The notes beneath the pieces are model-generated. The model did not search any database. It saw only the letters and a program-made list of their open reading frames with translations, and had not been told where the DNA came from. Below, one piece after another: positions 1 through 8,280 of a stretch of 64,000 bases of DNA (position 1 is the stretch's first letter; each line of letters begins with the position of its first letter). Position numbers and translations under genes: made by a program. This stretch comes from CAWIMX01 sp963792785 (GTDB lineage: Bacteria; Acidobacteriota; Vicinamibacteria; Vicinamibacterales; CAVVIG01), in contig CAWBXO010000004.1 of NCBI GenBank assembly GCA_963792785.1, forward strand, positions 1,116,001 through 1,180,000, in the 5' to 3' direction.

Positions 1-308
1 TACTTGATGAAACGATCCGTGTGCTGGTGCAGCGCCGGCTCCGCGACCTCCGTCCGCAGATACTGGCAGATCGCCTCGATGGCGTTCGCCGATCCGGAGG
101 GCACCAGCGCGCCGATGTCGTCCTTGCCCCTGCGGCGGCGCACCAGCAGCGGAATGGCGAACAGCAGGATCACGCCCGCGAGCACGAGCATCGCGATCTG
201 ATCCGAGAACACGGTGACGACGCCGTTCGGCGTCAGCGGACCCAGGTTCGCCGGCCGCTCGATGAGCGGGTGCTGGACGATGTGCTCGAGTGGTGATTCC
301 TGCTCCAC
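1..308 (-). CDS. atpB: ATP synthase Fo subunit a (partial, C-terminus off the left edge)
   Basis: Subunit a forms the two proton half-channels against the c-ring in the inner membrane. Only about 102 residues are visible and the gene continues past base 1. The only sensible start is the GTG at 308, giving VEQESPLEHIVQHPLIE. This is a short amphipathic N-terminus, followed by a first membrane segment at about residues 33-52 and a basic RRRRGKDD turn. It lies 16 bp after the AtpI-like gene, so it is the third gene of an atp operon whose c, b and F1 genes must lie to the left. Identification rests on the N-terminal style and the context; the catalytic Arg helix is outside the window. Confidence 0.75.
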   Translation of the reverse strand, partial: MEQESPLEHIVQHPLIERPANLGPLTPNGVVTVFSDQIAMLVLAGVILLFAIPLLVRRRRGKDDIGALVPSGSANAIEAICQYLRTEVAEPALHQHTDRFIK

Positions 309-324
309 TGCCGCCTCCGCAATC

Positions 325-702
325 CTACGCGTTCACCGCCAGCTTCACTTCCAGAGGAAGGAGCACCACGTAACTCGTCGCCAGCCAGACCAGCAGCGGC
401 GAGCGCGGCACCAGACCGCTCAGCGCCGCCGCGACGCCCAGCCCCAGGACCACCGCCAGCCGCACCGCCATCGCCAGCATCGCCGTCTGCATCCGCACCG
501 TCGGCGTCGGGTTCTGCATCGCCGCCAGCGGCCAGGCCGCCAGCGCGGCGCCCAGGAGGCTGATGGCGCAGCCCACGGCAATCGCCGGCACCGCGGCCTT
601 GCCGCCCAGCCGCTGGGTCGGCACGAGGCCGACCACGCCGACCGCCACAATCACCAGCACCGCCACGACGAGGAACTTCAAGTACCGGTTGGCAGGGCTC
701 AC
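325..702 (-). CDS. ATP synthase subunit I-like membrane protein
   Basis: A 125-residue, very hydrophobic protein with about four membrane segments (roughly residues 9-25, 36-55, 68-88 and 97-113) and no clear catalytic motif. Its place between AtpZ and subunit a matches AtpI, a small protein reported to help c-ring assembly. The GTG start at 702 overlaps the atpZ stop (GTGA), which indicates translational coupling. Longer reading from upstream would run through the atpZ gene and is rejected. Sequence alone does not prove the family; the assignment depends on position, size and topology. Confidence 0.6.
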   Translation of the reverse strand: MSPANRYLKFLVVAVLVIVAVGVVGLVPTQRLGGKAAVPAIAVGCAISLLGAALAAWPLAAMQNPTPTVRMQTAMLAMAVRLAVVLGLGVAAALSGLVPRSPLLVWLATSYVVLLPLEVKLAVNA

Positions 703-983
703 GAGCGCCCCTCCTCCCTCGACGTCGCGGCGTCCTTGGCGTCCTCGGCCGCCTCGCGATCTTCCGCGGCCCCCTCGCGCACGGCCGCCAGCGACTGCCG
801 CACCAGGGTGTACAAGCCGCCGACGAGCCCGAGAATCACCCCGGCGACCACGCCCCACGGCCCGGTGCCGTAGTGGCGATCGACCCAGACGCCGAGGAGC
901 GAAAAACCGGCGACGGCGCCCGCCAGCTCGAAGCCGACGCCCGAGAACCGCAGCCAGCCCGGAAAGCGCCCGTCAGCGGTCAT
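699..983 (-). CDS. atpZ: AtpZ/AtpI-family protein
   Basis: A 94-residue protein with a two-helix membrane hairpin: GVGFELAGAVAGFSLLGVWV, then GPWGVVAGVILGLVGGLYTL, with DRHYGTG between them. It ends in a charged Glu/Asp/Arg tail. This is the usual form of AtpZ, a small accessory protein encoded first in many atp operons and linked to Mg2+/Ca2+ uptake or Fo assembly. It is the first gene of the operon and starts at ATG 983, about 34 nt after a predicted transcription start. It overlaps the next gene by 4 bp. Confidence 0.7.
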   Translation of the reverse strand: MTADGRFPGWLRFSGVGFELAGAVAGFSLLGVWVDRHYGTGPWGVVAGVILGLVGGLYTLVRQSLAAVREGAAEDREAAEDAKDAATSREEGRS

Positions 984-1023
984 GGCAATCGGTCCGGCGC
1001 CCGCGGGGCGGGACGGACACTGG

Positions 1024-1053
1024 AGTATAGCCTATTTGTGAAAGAGTTCACAA
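1024..1053 (-). promoter_or_regulatory. atp operon promoter with a CRP/FNR-type palindrome
   Basis: Read on the minus strand there is a -35 box TTGTGA (1053-1048), an 18-nt spacer and a -10 box TATACT (1029-1024). The -35 box lies inside the perfect inverted repeat TTGTGAACTCTTTCACAA (1036-1053). This contains TGTGA-N6-TCACA, the classic CRP-family half-site arrangement. A bound regulator would touch RNA polymerase at -35. The boxes and palindrome are seen directly; regulator identity is inference. Confidence 0.6.
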
Positions 1054-1105
1054 CACGCGAAAACGCCCGAAAACACTCGTGGTTCGCGCGAATCTGCAGG
1101 GGGGA

Positions 1106-2578
1106 TCAGCGAATGGCCGCGGTCAGCCCGGCCATGCCAATCGCCTGCGCCGAGCCGGCCGCCAGGTCGAACAGCAGCCGCGGGTAGATCCCGAGCACGA
1201 GGGTCGCAACGACGGCCACGCCGAGGGCGATGGCGAGCGGCGCGCCGAGCACCGGCTCGGAGCCGGTGGTCTCCTTCTTCAGATACATGAAGACGACGAC
1301 GCGCACGTAGTAGTAGAGCGAGATCGCGCTGTTCAGCACGCCGATCACGGCCAGGCCGATGTAACCGGCGTCGACGGCCGCGCCGAAGAGCCAGAACTTG
1401 CCCATGAACCCGGCGGTCGGCGGGATGCCGCCGAGCGACAGCATGAAGATGAGCATCGCGAACGCCGCGAACGGCCGGCGGAAGGCGAGGCCGCTCAGGT
1501 CCTTCAGCTCGTCGCCCACCGCGTCGGCGCGTCGCATCAGCACGATCACGGCGAAGGCGCCCATCTGCATGAACGAGTAGATCACGAGGTAAATCAGCGC
1601 GGCCGTGATGCCGCGCGTCGTGCCGGCGACGACGCCCATCAGGACGTAGCCCGCGTGCGCAATCGACGAGTACGCGAGCATGCGCTTGAGATTGGTCTGC
1701 GTGAGCGCCGCGATGTTGCCGACCGTCATCGAGATGATCGACAGCACCTCGAACAGGAGCCGCCAGTCGGCGTTCATCGCCGGCAGCCCGCCGGCGAAGA
1801 TCCGGAAAATCATCGCGAACGACGCGGCCTTGGAGCCGACCGACAGGAACGCGGTGACCGGCGTCGGCGCCCCTTCGTACACGTCGGGCGCCCACATGTG
1901 GAACGGCACGGCCGCGATCTTGAAGCCCACACCCGCCACGACCAGGATCACCGCGAGGATGAGCCGCGGGTCGCTCGTCTGATTGGCGAGCACCTCCGCC
2001 ATCCCGCTCAGGCTCGTCGTCCCCGAGAGCCCGTAGAGCAGCGACATCCCGTAGAGAAGAATCCCGAGCGAGAAGGCCCCCAGCAGGAAGTACTTCACGG
2101 CCGCCTCGTTCGACTTCTGGCTCGGCTTGATGAAGCCCGCCAGGATGTAGAACGACACCGCCATGGTCTCGAGGCCGACGAAGATCGTGATCAGGTCGAT
2201 CCCGCTCGCCATCACCATCATGCCGAGCGTGGCGCAGAGGATCAGGAAGTAGTACTCCCCGGGGCTCGCGCCCTCGACATCCAGATACTGCACCGACATC
2301 GCCACGGTGAACGCGGCGGCGACGAGGAACACCGCGTCGAAGAAGAGGGCGAAGCCGTCGACGGCCATCAGCCCGTGCGACACCTCGACGTGGACGCCCG
2401 CGAAGGGCACCAGCGAGGCCAGCGTCGCGCCGATGACGGCGAGCGTCAGCGCCGCGAGCGCGCCGCCCCGCTTCCGGCCCAGCAGCACGTCGGCCACGAG
2501 CACGAGCAGCGCGCCCCCCGTGAGCACGATCTCCGGGAGGATGTAGTAGAAGTCGCTCGGGGAGAGGCCGGCTGGCAT
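1106..2578 (-). CDS. nuoN: NADH-quinone oxidoreductase subunit N
   Basis: One of the three antiporter-like proton-pumping subunits of the complex I membrane arm. The protein has 490 residues, near the family norm, and about 14 membrane helices. Recognisable stretches are FVGLETMAVSFYILAGF, with the helix-5 Glu, and NEAAVKYFLLGAFSLGI, with the helix-7 Lys. The ATG at 2578 shares its A with the nuoM stop (TAATG), so this start is preferred over longer reading into nuoM. It is the last nuo gene here and is followed after 122 bp by the atp operon. Confidence 0.95.
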   Translation of the reverse strand: MPAGLSPSDFYYILPEIVLTGGALLVLVADVLLGRKRGGALAALTLAVIGATLASLVPFAGVHVEVSHGLMAVDGFALFFDAVFLVAAAFTVAMSVQYLDVEGASPGEYYFLILCATLGMMVMASGIDLITIFVGLETMAVSFYILAGFIKPSQKSNEAAVKYFLLGAFSLGILLYGMSLLYGLSGTTSLSGMAEVLANQTSDPRLILAVILVVAGVGFKIAAVPFHMWAPDVYEGAPTPVTAFLSVGSKAASFAMIFRIFAGGLPAMNADWRLLFEVLSIISMTVGNIAALTQTNLKRMLAYSSIAHAGYVLMGVVAGTTRGITAALIYLVIYSFMQMGAFAVIVLMRRADAVGDELKDLSGLAFRRPFAAFAMLIFMLSLGGIPPTAGFMGKFWLFGAAVDAGYIGLAVIGVLNSAISLYYYVRVVVFMYLKKETTGSEPVLGAPLAIALGVAVVATLVLGIYPRLLFDLAAGSAQAIGMAGLTAAIR

Positions 2579-4140
2579 TACCGGGGCTCCGCCGCCGCCG
2601 TCAGGCCCGCCGCCGCGGCCGTCGCCTCGGGCGAGCGCGCGGCCTGGTTCGCCTGCGCGTACTGCGGGTTCACGCGGGCGATGATGTGCTGCACGGACGT
2701 GTCGAGCCGGCGCAGAAACGGCGTCGGATACAGGCCCATCCACACCGCCAGCACGATGAGCGGCGCGAAGGTGACGAACTCACGGAAATTGAGGTCCGGC
2801 AGATGCTCGTTCTTCGGGTTCTCGATCTTGCCGAACATCGTCCGCTGATAGAGGTAGAGCATGTAGGCCGCGCCGAGCACGACGCCGCTGGCCGCGAAGA
2901 ACGCCCACATCTTGTTCGCCACGAATACGCCCTGCAGGATCAGGAACTCGCCGATGAAGCCGTTCAGCGCCGGCAGCCCGATCGAGGACATCGTCATCAG
3001 CAGGAAGATCGCGGCGTAGACCGGCATGACCTTCGACAGGCCGCCGTACTCCGAGATTTCGCGCGTGTGCCGGCGCTCGTACACGATGCCGACGATGAGG
3101 AAGAGGGCGCCAGTCGAGATGCCGTGGTTCAGCTGCTGGATGATGCTGCCGGTGATGCCCACCGGGTTCAGGGCGAACATGCCCAGCATCACGATCGCCA
3201 TGTGGCTGACCGAGGAATACGCGACCAGCCGCTTCCAGTCCTTTTGCGCCAGGGCGACGAGCGCTCCGTAGACGATCCCGATGATCGAGAGCGTCACGAC
3301 GAAGGGCACGAACGTCCGCGAGGCGTCCGGCAGGATCGGCAGGCTGAAGCGCAGGAACCCGTAGGTGCCCATCTTCAGGAGGACCGCCGCCAGGATCACG
3401 GACCCGGCCGTCGGCGCGTCGGTGTGCGCGTCGGGCAGCCAGGTGTGGAACGGGAACATCGGCACCTTGATGGCGAAGCCGAGGAAGAATGCCAGGAAGA
3501 TCCACCACTGCAGGCCCACCGGCACGTTGAGCTGGTGGAACTGCGTGACGTCGAACGTGTACACCCCGGTCACGCTGTGCGCGTAGAAGTAGAGCGCCAG
3601 GATGCCCAGGAGCATCACGACGCTCCCGACCAGGGTGTACAGGAAGAACTTGATCGCCGAGTAGAGGCGGTTGGCGCTGCCCCAGATGCCGATGAGGAAG
3701 TACATCGGCACCAGCATCACTTCCCAGAAGAGGAAGAAGAGCAGGAAGTCGAGCGACATGAACGCCCCGAGCATCCCGGTCTGCAGCACCAGCAGGAAGA
3801 TGTAGTACTCCTTCACGCGCTCGGTAATCGCCGTCCAGGACGACAGCACCGCGATGGAGCCCATCAGCGTGGTCAGCAGGATGAGCAGGGTCGCGAGGCC
3901 GTCGACGCCCAGGAAGTACTCGGCGCCGATCGACGGGATCCAGGGCGCGCGCTCCACGAACTGGAAGCCGGGCTGCGAGGCGTTGAACTGGAACCAGAGC
4001 GGCACCGAAATGAGGAAGCCGGCCAGCGCCACCAGGTTCGCGATCCACCGGATCGCGTTCTGGTTCTCCTTGTTCACAAAGAGCAGCAGAATCGCCCCGG
4101 CGAGCGGCGTGAAGAGAATCAGCGAAAGGTAATGGCTCAT
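2578..4140 (-). CDS. nuoM: NADH-quinone oxidoreductase subunit M
   Basis: A proton-pumping antiporter-like subunit of 520 residues. Key family stretches are FFLFWEVMLVPMYFLIGIWG (helix-5 Glu), AIKFFLYTLVGS (helix-7 Lys) and AIKVPMFPFHTWLPDAHTDA in the discontinuous helix region. The C-terminus carries an Ala/Pro-rich tail. The start ATG at 4140 lies 10 bp after nuoL, and the stop overlaps nuoN. The gene is intact with no frameshift. Confidence 0.96.
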   Translation of the reverse strand: MSHYLSLILFTPLAGAILLLFVNKENQNAIRWIANLVALAGFLISVPLWFQFNASQPGFQFVERAPWIPSIGAEYFLGVDGLATLLILLTTLMGSIAVLSSWTAITERVKEYYIFLLVLQTGMLGAFMSLDFLLFFLFWEVMLVPMYFLIGIWGSANRLYSAIKFFLYTLVGSVVMLLGILALYFYAHSVTGVYTFDVTQFHQLNVPVGLQWWIFLAFFLGFAIKVPMFPFHTWLPDAHTDAPTAGSVILAAVLLKMGTYGFLRFSLPILPDASRTFVPFVVTLSIIGIVYGALVALAQKDWKRLVAYSSVSHMAIVMLGMFALNPVGITGSIIQQLNHGISTGALFLIVGIVYERRHTREISEYGGLSKVMPVYAAIFLLMTMSSIGLPALNGFIGEFLILQGVFVANKMWAFFAASGVVLGAAYMLYLYQRTMFGKIENPKNEHLPDLNFREFVTFAPLIVLAVWMGLYPTPFLRRLDTSVQHIIARVNPQYAQANQAARSPEATAAAAGLTAAAEPR

Positions 4141-4150
4141 AAAATCGTCG

Positions 4151-6343
4151 TCACCGCATGAACAGATACACGCTCACGAAGGCGAACACGCCCACCAGCA
4201 TCAGGAGCGCGTAGTTCTGCACGAGGCCGCTCTGCACGCGCCGGAACCAGAAGCTGGATTCCTCGCAGACGCGGCCCACCAAGTTCACCAGGCCGTCCAC
4301 CACCGTGCGATCGGTGAGGCTCGACAGCCAGGCGCCCGCCAGCGTCAGCCACCCGGCGCCGTTCACGGCGCCGTCGACCACCGTGCGATCGAACGCCCAG
4401 AGGCCGCGGCCGCTCGACATCGTGCCTTTGATCACCGTCGCGCCGTACAGCTCGTCGACGTAGTACTTGTTCGACAGCACCCGGTGCGGCCAGGCCCACT
4501 GCTCCTTCATCCGCTCGGCGACCTCGGGGCTCGTCACGTAGAACTTGCGCGCGAGCAGGATGCCGGCGCCCGCGATCAGCACGGAGAACAGCATCAGGCC
4601 CAGCTCGCCGGTGCGCGAGATTTCCTCGACGCCTTCGGCGCCCTCCGCGGGGGTCGCCTCGAGGCCAGCCGCCGCGATGGAGGCGGCCGCGCCGCCCTCG
4701 ACCACCACGTGCTCGGCGGTGAAGCTCGGCTCCAGGAAGTGCTCGATGGCGTTGGGCCCGCCGAGAGCGGCCGGCACGCCGACGAAGCCGGCCACCACCG
4801 CGCCGACCGCCAGCGCCATCAGCGGAAACGTCATCGCCGTCGGCGACTCGTGCGGCCCGTGCCACGCGCCGTGGCCGCCGTGCGCGTCGTCAGCCCCGGG
4901 GACGGCGTCGTGCGCGTGGGCGTCGTGCGCGGCGTGCTCGTGCGCGTCGGCCCCGTGGCCCTCCCAGGCCCGGCCGCGGTACGCGCCCATGAAGGTCATC
5001 GCCATCAGGCGCCACATGTAGAACGCCGTCATCATCGCCGCGGCGACGGCGATCACCCACACGACCTTGTTGTGGAGGAACGCCTGAAAGAGGATCTCGT
5101 CCTTGCTGAAGAACCCGGCGAAGGGCGGGATGCCCGCGATGGCCAGCGTCGCGACCATCATCGTAGCGAACGTCACCGGCATGTACTTCTTCAGGCCGCC
5201 CATGCGGCGCATGTCCTGCTCGCCGCCCATCGCGTGGATCACCGAGCCGCTCCCGAGGAAGAGCAGCGCCTTGAAGAAGGCGTGCGTCATCAGGTGGAAC
5301 GCGCCCGCCGAGAAGGCGCCCACGCCCATGGCGGTGAACATGTAGCCGAGCTGCGACACGGTCGAGTACGCGAGCACGCGCTTGATGTCGTACTGCACGA
5401 GGCCGATCGACGCGGCCAGGAACGCCGTCAGCACGCCGACGATGGCGACGATCGTCAGGACGATCGGGGCGTGCGAGAACAGGACGGCGTTGCGGCCGAG
5501 CATGTAGACGCCCGCGGTGACCATCGTGGCGGCGTGGATCAGGGCCGACACCGGCGTCGGGCCCTCCATCGCGTCCGGCAGCCAGACGAAGAGGGGAATC
5601 TGCGCGCTCTTGCCGGTGGCGCCGATGAAGAGGAACAGGCAGATCGCCGACAGCACGCCGAACTGCGCCTCGACCGGCATCGTCGCGGCCGCGTTCTGCA
5701 CCGCGCGGAAGTTGAGCGTGCCGAACGTGAAGTAGACGAGGAAGATGCCGAGGATGAAGCCCCAGTCCCCGATGCGGTTCGTGATGAACGCCTTTTTGCC
5801 CGCGTCCGACGCGCTCTTCTTCTCGTACCAGTAGCCGATCAGCAGGTACGAACAGAGCCCCACGCCTTCCCAGCCCACGAACATCACCAGGAAGTTGTTC
5901 CCCAGGACGAGCATGAGCATGAAGAAGCAGAACAGGTTCAGGTAGCAGAAGAACCGGGCGACCCCGCCCCGCGGCTCGTCGTGGATGTACGCGGTCGAGT
6001 AGATGTGGATCAGCGTGCCGATGCCGGTGACGATGAGGATCATCATCCCGGACAGCGGATCGAGCCGGAAGCCCCACGGCACCTGGAACCCGCCGATGGT
6101 GCCGTCGCGCAGCATCAACGGAATCGACGGGATCCACTGCGCCACCGTCACGTCGTAGGCGCGCGCATCGCCCGGCAGGGCGAGCAGCTGCCAGAACGCC
6201 CAGAGCGAGAGGGCCAGCGCCGCGCCCATCATCGTGCAGGCGACGATCCCGGCGGTCTTCTTCGAGAACGCACGGATCCCGACGAGGCCGTTGATGGCGG
6301 CCCCGATGCCGGGGAGAACGGGGATGAGCCAGATGTACTGCAT
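4151..6343 (-). CDS. nuoL: NADH-quinone oxidoreductase subunit L with a His-rich loop
   Basis: The distal proton-pumping subunit, with a long lateral helix at its C-terminal end, 730 residues. Family signatures include FVGWEGVGLCSYLLIGYWY, FVWLPDAMEGPTPVSALIHA and GMGALFR-like helix regions. The ATG at 6343 overlaps the nuoK stop as TGATG, so it is preferred over the two GTG codons just upstream. An unusual stretch at about residues 456-502 is packed with His, Asp, Ala and Gly (for example HEHAAHDAHAHD). It lies between conserved helices, so it is probably a soluble loop that could bind metal. Confidence 0.95.
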   Translation of the reverse strand: MQYIWLIPVLPGIGAAINGLVGIRAFSKKTAGIVACTMMGAALALSLWAFWQLLALPGDARAYDVTVAQWIPSIPLMLRDGTIGGFQVPWGFRLDPLSGMMILIVTGIGTLIHIYSTAYIHDEPRGGVARFFCYLNLFCFFMLMLVLGNNFLVMFVGWEGVGLCSYLLIGYWYEKKSASDAGKKAFITNRIGDWGFILGIFLVYFTFGTLNFRAVQNAAATMPVEAQFGVLSAICLFLFIGATGKSAQIPLFVWLPDAMEGPTPVSALIHAATMVTAGVYMLGRNAVLFSHAPIVLTIVAIVGVLTAFLAASIGLVQYDIKRVLAYSTVSQLGYMFTAMGVGAFSAGAFHLMTHAFFKALLFLGSGSVIHAMGGEQDMRRMGGLKKYMPVTFATMMVATLAIAGIPPFAGFFSKDEILFQAFLHNKVVWVIAVAAAMMTAFYMWRLMAMTFMGAYRGRAWEGHGADAHEHAAHDAHAHDAVPGADDAHGGHGAWHGPHESPTAMTFPLMALAVGAVVAGFVGVPAALGGPNAIEHFLEPSFTAEHVVVEGGAAASIAAAGLEATPAEGAEGVEEISRTGELGLMLFSVLIAGAGILLARKFYVTSPEVAERMKEQWAWPHRVLSNKYYVDELYGATVIKGTMSSGRGLWAFDRTVVDGAVNGAGWLTLAGAWLSSLTDRTVVDGLVNLVGRVCEESSFWFRRVQSGLVQNYALLMLVGVFAFVSVYLFMR

Positions 6344-6645
6344 CACCACTTCATCAAGTTCATTTCGTCGATGTTCACGGACTCTTTGTTCCGGTAGAAG
6401 GCCAGGATGATGCCCAGGCCGACCGCCGCTTCGGCCGCCGCCACGGCGATCACGAAGATCGCGAACACCTGCCCCACCGCGTTCTGCAGCTGGTGCGAGA
6501 ACGCGATCAGGTTGATGTTCACGGCGTTCAGGATCAGCTCGATCGACATGAAGATGATGATGATGTTACGGCGCACGAGCACGCCGATCACCCCGATCAT
6601 GAAGAGGGCCGCGGACAGCATCATGTAGTGCGTCGGTGTGATCAT
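6343..6645 (-). CDS. nuoK: NADH-quinone oxidoreductase subunit K
   Basis: A 100-residue protein with three membrane helices and the two buried Glu regions that carry protons: SIELILNAVNINLIAF and AAAEAAVGLGIILAFYR. The length is exactly that of the family. Its stop overlaps the nuoL start (TGATG). It is separated from nuoJ by 100 bp of repeat-rich DNA, which is unusual inside this otherwise tightly packed operon. Confidence 0.96.
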   Translation of the reverse strand: MITPTHYMMLSAALFMIGVIGVLVRRNIIIIFMSIELILNAVNINLIAFSHQLQNAVGQVFAIFVIAVAAAEAAVGLGIILAFYRNKESVNIDEMNLMKW

Positions 6646-6745
6646 CTTGACATCTGGTGATTGGGTGATCTGGTGATTTGGTGATTGGGCGTCACATCGT
6701 CACGCGCCCTTCAGCAAATCAGCACATCAACACATCAGCCAATCC
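6646..6745. repeat. Intergenic repeat hairpin between nuoJ and nuoK
   Basis: The left part repeats TGGTGATT-like words at least four times (6659-6687). The right part repeats the degenerate complement CAGCAAATCAGCACATCA. The centre pairs GGGCG with CGCGCCC. It is one of several intergenic hairpins built from short tandem words in this window. No open frame or promoter is convincing here. Confidence 0.6.
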
Positions 6746-7258
6746 TCACAATTCCCTTTTCGCCAGCACGATCGCCCCGATCATCGCGACCAGCAGCAGG
6801 ATCGAGGCGATTTCAAACGGAATCAGATAACTGGTGTACAGCAGCCAGCCCACGATCTGCGTGTTGCCGACGACGGGCAGCGCCTCGGCCGGCGGGACCG
6901 GCGTGTTCGGCGCGCCCCGCGTCAGCAGGCCGATCGCCGCGAGCTCGGCCAGCATGGCCAGCGACAGCAGGAGCCCGAACCGCCCGTGGCGCTGCGGATC
7001 GTGATAGGCCTCGGGCGGCCGCTTCAGGTTCACGAGCATGACCACGAACAGGTACAGGACGACGATGCCGCCCGCGTAGACCAGGATCTGGATCACGGCG
7101 AGGAACTCCGCGCCGAGCAGCACGTAGAGCGCCGCCACGAACAGGAAGTCCATCACCAGGAACAGCACCGAGTGCACGGTTTCCCTCGCCGTCACCACGA
7201 GCACGGCGAAGCCGAGGATGAACGCGGCGATGGTATAGAAGGCGATCGCTTCGCCCAT
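6746..7258 (-). CDS. nuoJ: NADH-quinone oxidoreductase subunit J
   Basis: A membrane subunit of complex I with five helices, 170 residues. The segment AVIQILVYAGGIVVLYLFVVM is the conserved helix 3, which contains the pi-bulge in known structures. The start is ATG 7258, overlapping the nuoH stop (ATGA). NuoI, which often lies between H and J, is absent here. Confidence 0.95.
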   Translation of the reverse strand: MGEAIAFYTIAAFILGFAVLVVTARETVHSVLFLVMDFLFVAALYVLLGAEFLAVIQILVYAGGIVVLYLFVVMLVNLKRPPEAYHDPQRHGRFGLLLSLAMLAELAAIGLLTRGAPNTPVPPAEALPVVGNTQIVGWLLYTSYLIPFEIASILLLVAMIGAIVLAKREL

Positions 7259-8280
7259 CAGGGCACCACCACCTTCACGATGCCGGTCACCACGAGGTTC
7301 AGGATCGCGAGCGGGATCAGCACCTTCCAGCCCAGGCGCATCAGCTGGTCGTAGCGGTAGCGCGGCAACGTGGCGCGGATCCAGATGAACACGTAGAGGA
7401 ACGCGAACGACTTCAGCAGGAACCAGCTCCAGCTCGGGATGAATCCGAGAAACGCCAGCGCCTCGACGTTCGGGAACGGCCGCAGCCACCCGCCGAGGAA
7501 CAGCGTCGTCGCCACCGAGGAGACGACGATCATGTTCGCGTATTCGGCGAGGAAGAACAGGGCGAACCGCATGCCGCTGTACTCGGTGTGGAAGCCGCCC
7601 GTCAGCTCCTGCTCCGCTTCCGGCATATCGAACGGCGCGCGGTTGGTCTCGGCCAGGCTGCCGATGAAGAAGATCACGAACGCCACCGGCTGCAGGAACG
7701 CGAACCACACGTGCCCGCTCTCCTGCGCGCGGACGATGCTGACCATGCTCAGCGAGCCGGCGACGAGGACCACGCTCACGAGCGTCAGCGTGACCGCCAC
7801 CTCGTAGCTGATCAGCTGCGCCGACGCGCGCAGGCTCGCGAGCAGCGGGTACTTGCTGTTCGACGACCAGCCCGCGAGGATGATGCCGTAGACGCCGACC
7901 GAGGCGACCGACACGATGTAGAGCAGGCCGACATTGACGTCGGTGACGTAGAGGGTGACGTGCCGCCCGAACAGGCTCACTTCCGGACCGAACGGGATCA
8001 CGGCGTAGACGATGAGCGCCGGCACCATCGAGATGATCGGCGCCACCGTGAAGACCCACTTATCGGCGCGCACCGGCGTGATGTCTTCCTTGAGCATCAG
8101 CTTCACGGCGTCGGCGACCGGCTGCAGGATGCCGTAGGGCCCGACGCGCATCGGCCCGAGGCGCGACTGCGCCCAGGCGATGACCTTCCGCTCGAGCAGC
8201 ACCATGTAGGTGACGCCCACGAGCGTGGCGTTCAGCACGATCAGAATCTTGAGGAGCGGCACGACGAACGTGTCGATCAC
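7258..8280 (-). CDS. nuoH: NADH-quinone oxidoreductase subunit H
   Basis: The subunit that joins the quinone site of the peripheral arm to the membrane arm, 340 residues and about eight helices. Diagnostic stretches are LLERKVIAWAQSRLGPMRVG, LKEDITP and AETNRAPFDMPEAEQEL, the last containing acidic residues of the E-channel. The GTG at 8280 overlaps the nuoD stop (GTGA), which fixes the start; longer reading would pass through nuoD. Confidence 0.95.
   Translation of the reverse strand: MIDTFVVPLLKILIVLNATLVGVTYMVLLERKVIAWAQSRLGPMRVGPYGILQPVADAVKLMLKEDITPVRADKWVFTVAPIISMVPALIVYAVIPFGPEVSLFGRHVTLYVTDVNVGLLYIVSVASVGVYGIILAGWSSNSKYPLLASLRASAQLISYEVAVTLTLVSVVLVAGSLSMVSIVRAQESGHVWFAFLQPVAFVIFFIGSLAETNRAPFDMPEAEQELTGGFHTEYSGMRFALFFLAEYANMIVVSSVATTLFLGGWLRPFPNVEALAFLGFIPSWSWFLLKSFAFLYVFIWIRATLPRYRYDQLMRLGWKVLIPLAILNLVVTGIVKVVVP

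Noticed and set aside
1079..2848. Long plus-strand open frames over the nuo genes
   Set aside because: Their peptides are runs of His, Arg, Glu and Asp produced by reading nuo codons backwards; the minus-strand proteins are clear complex I subunits.
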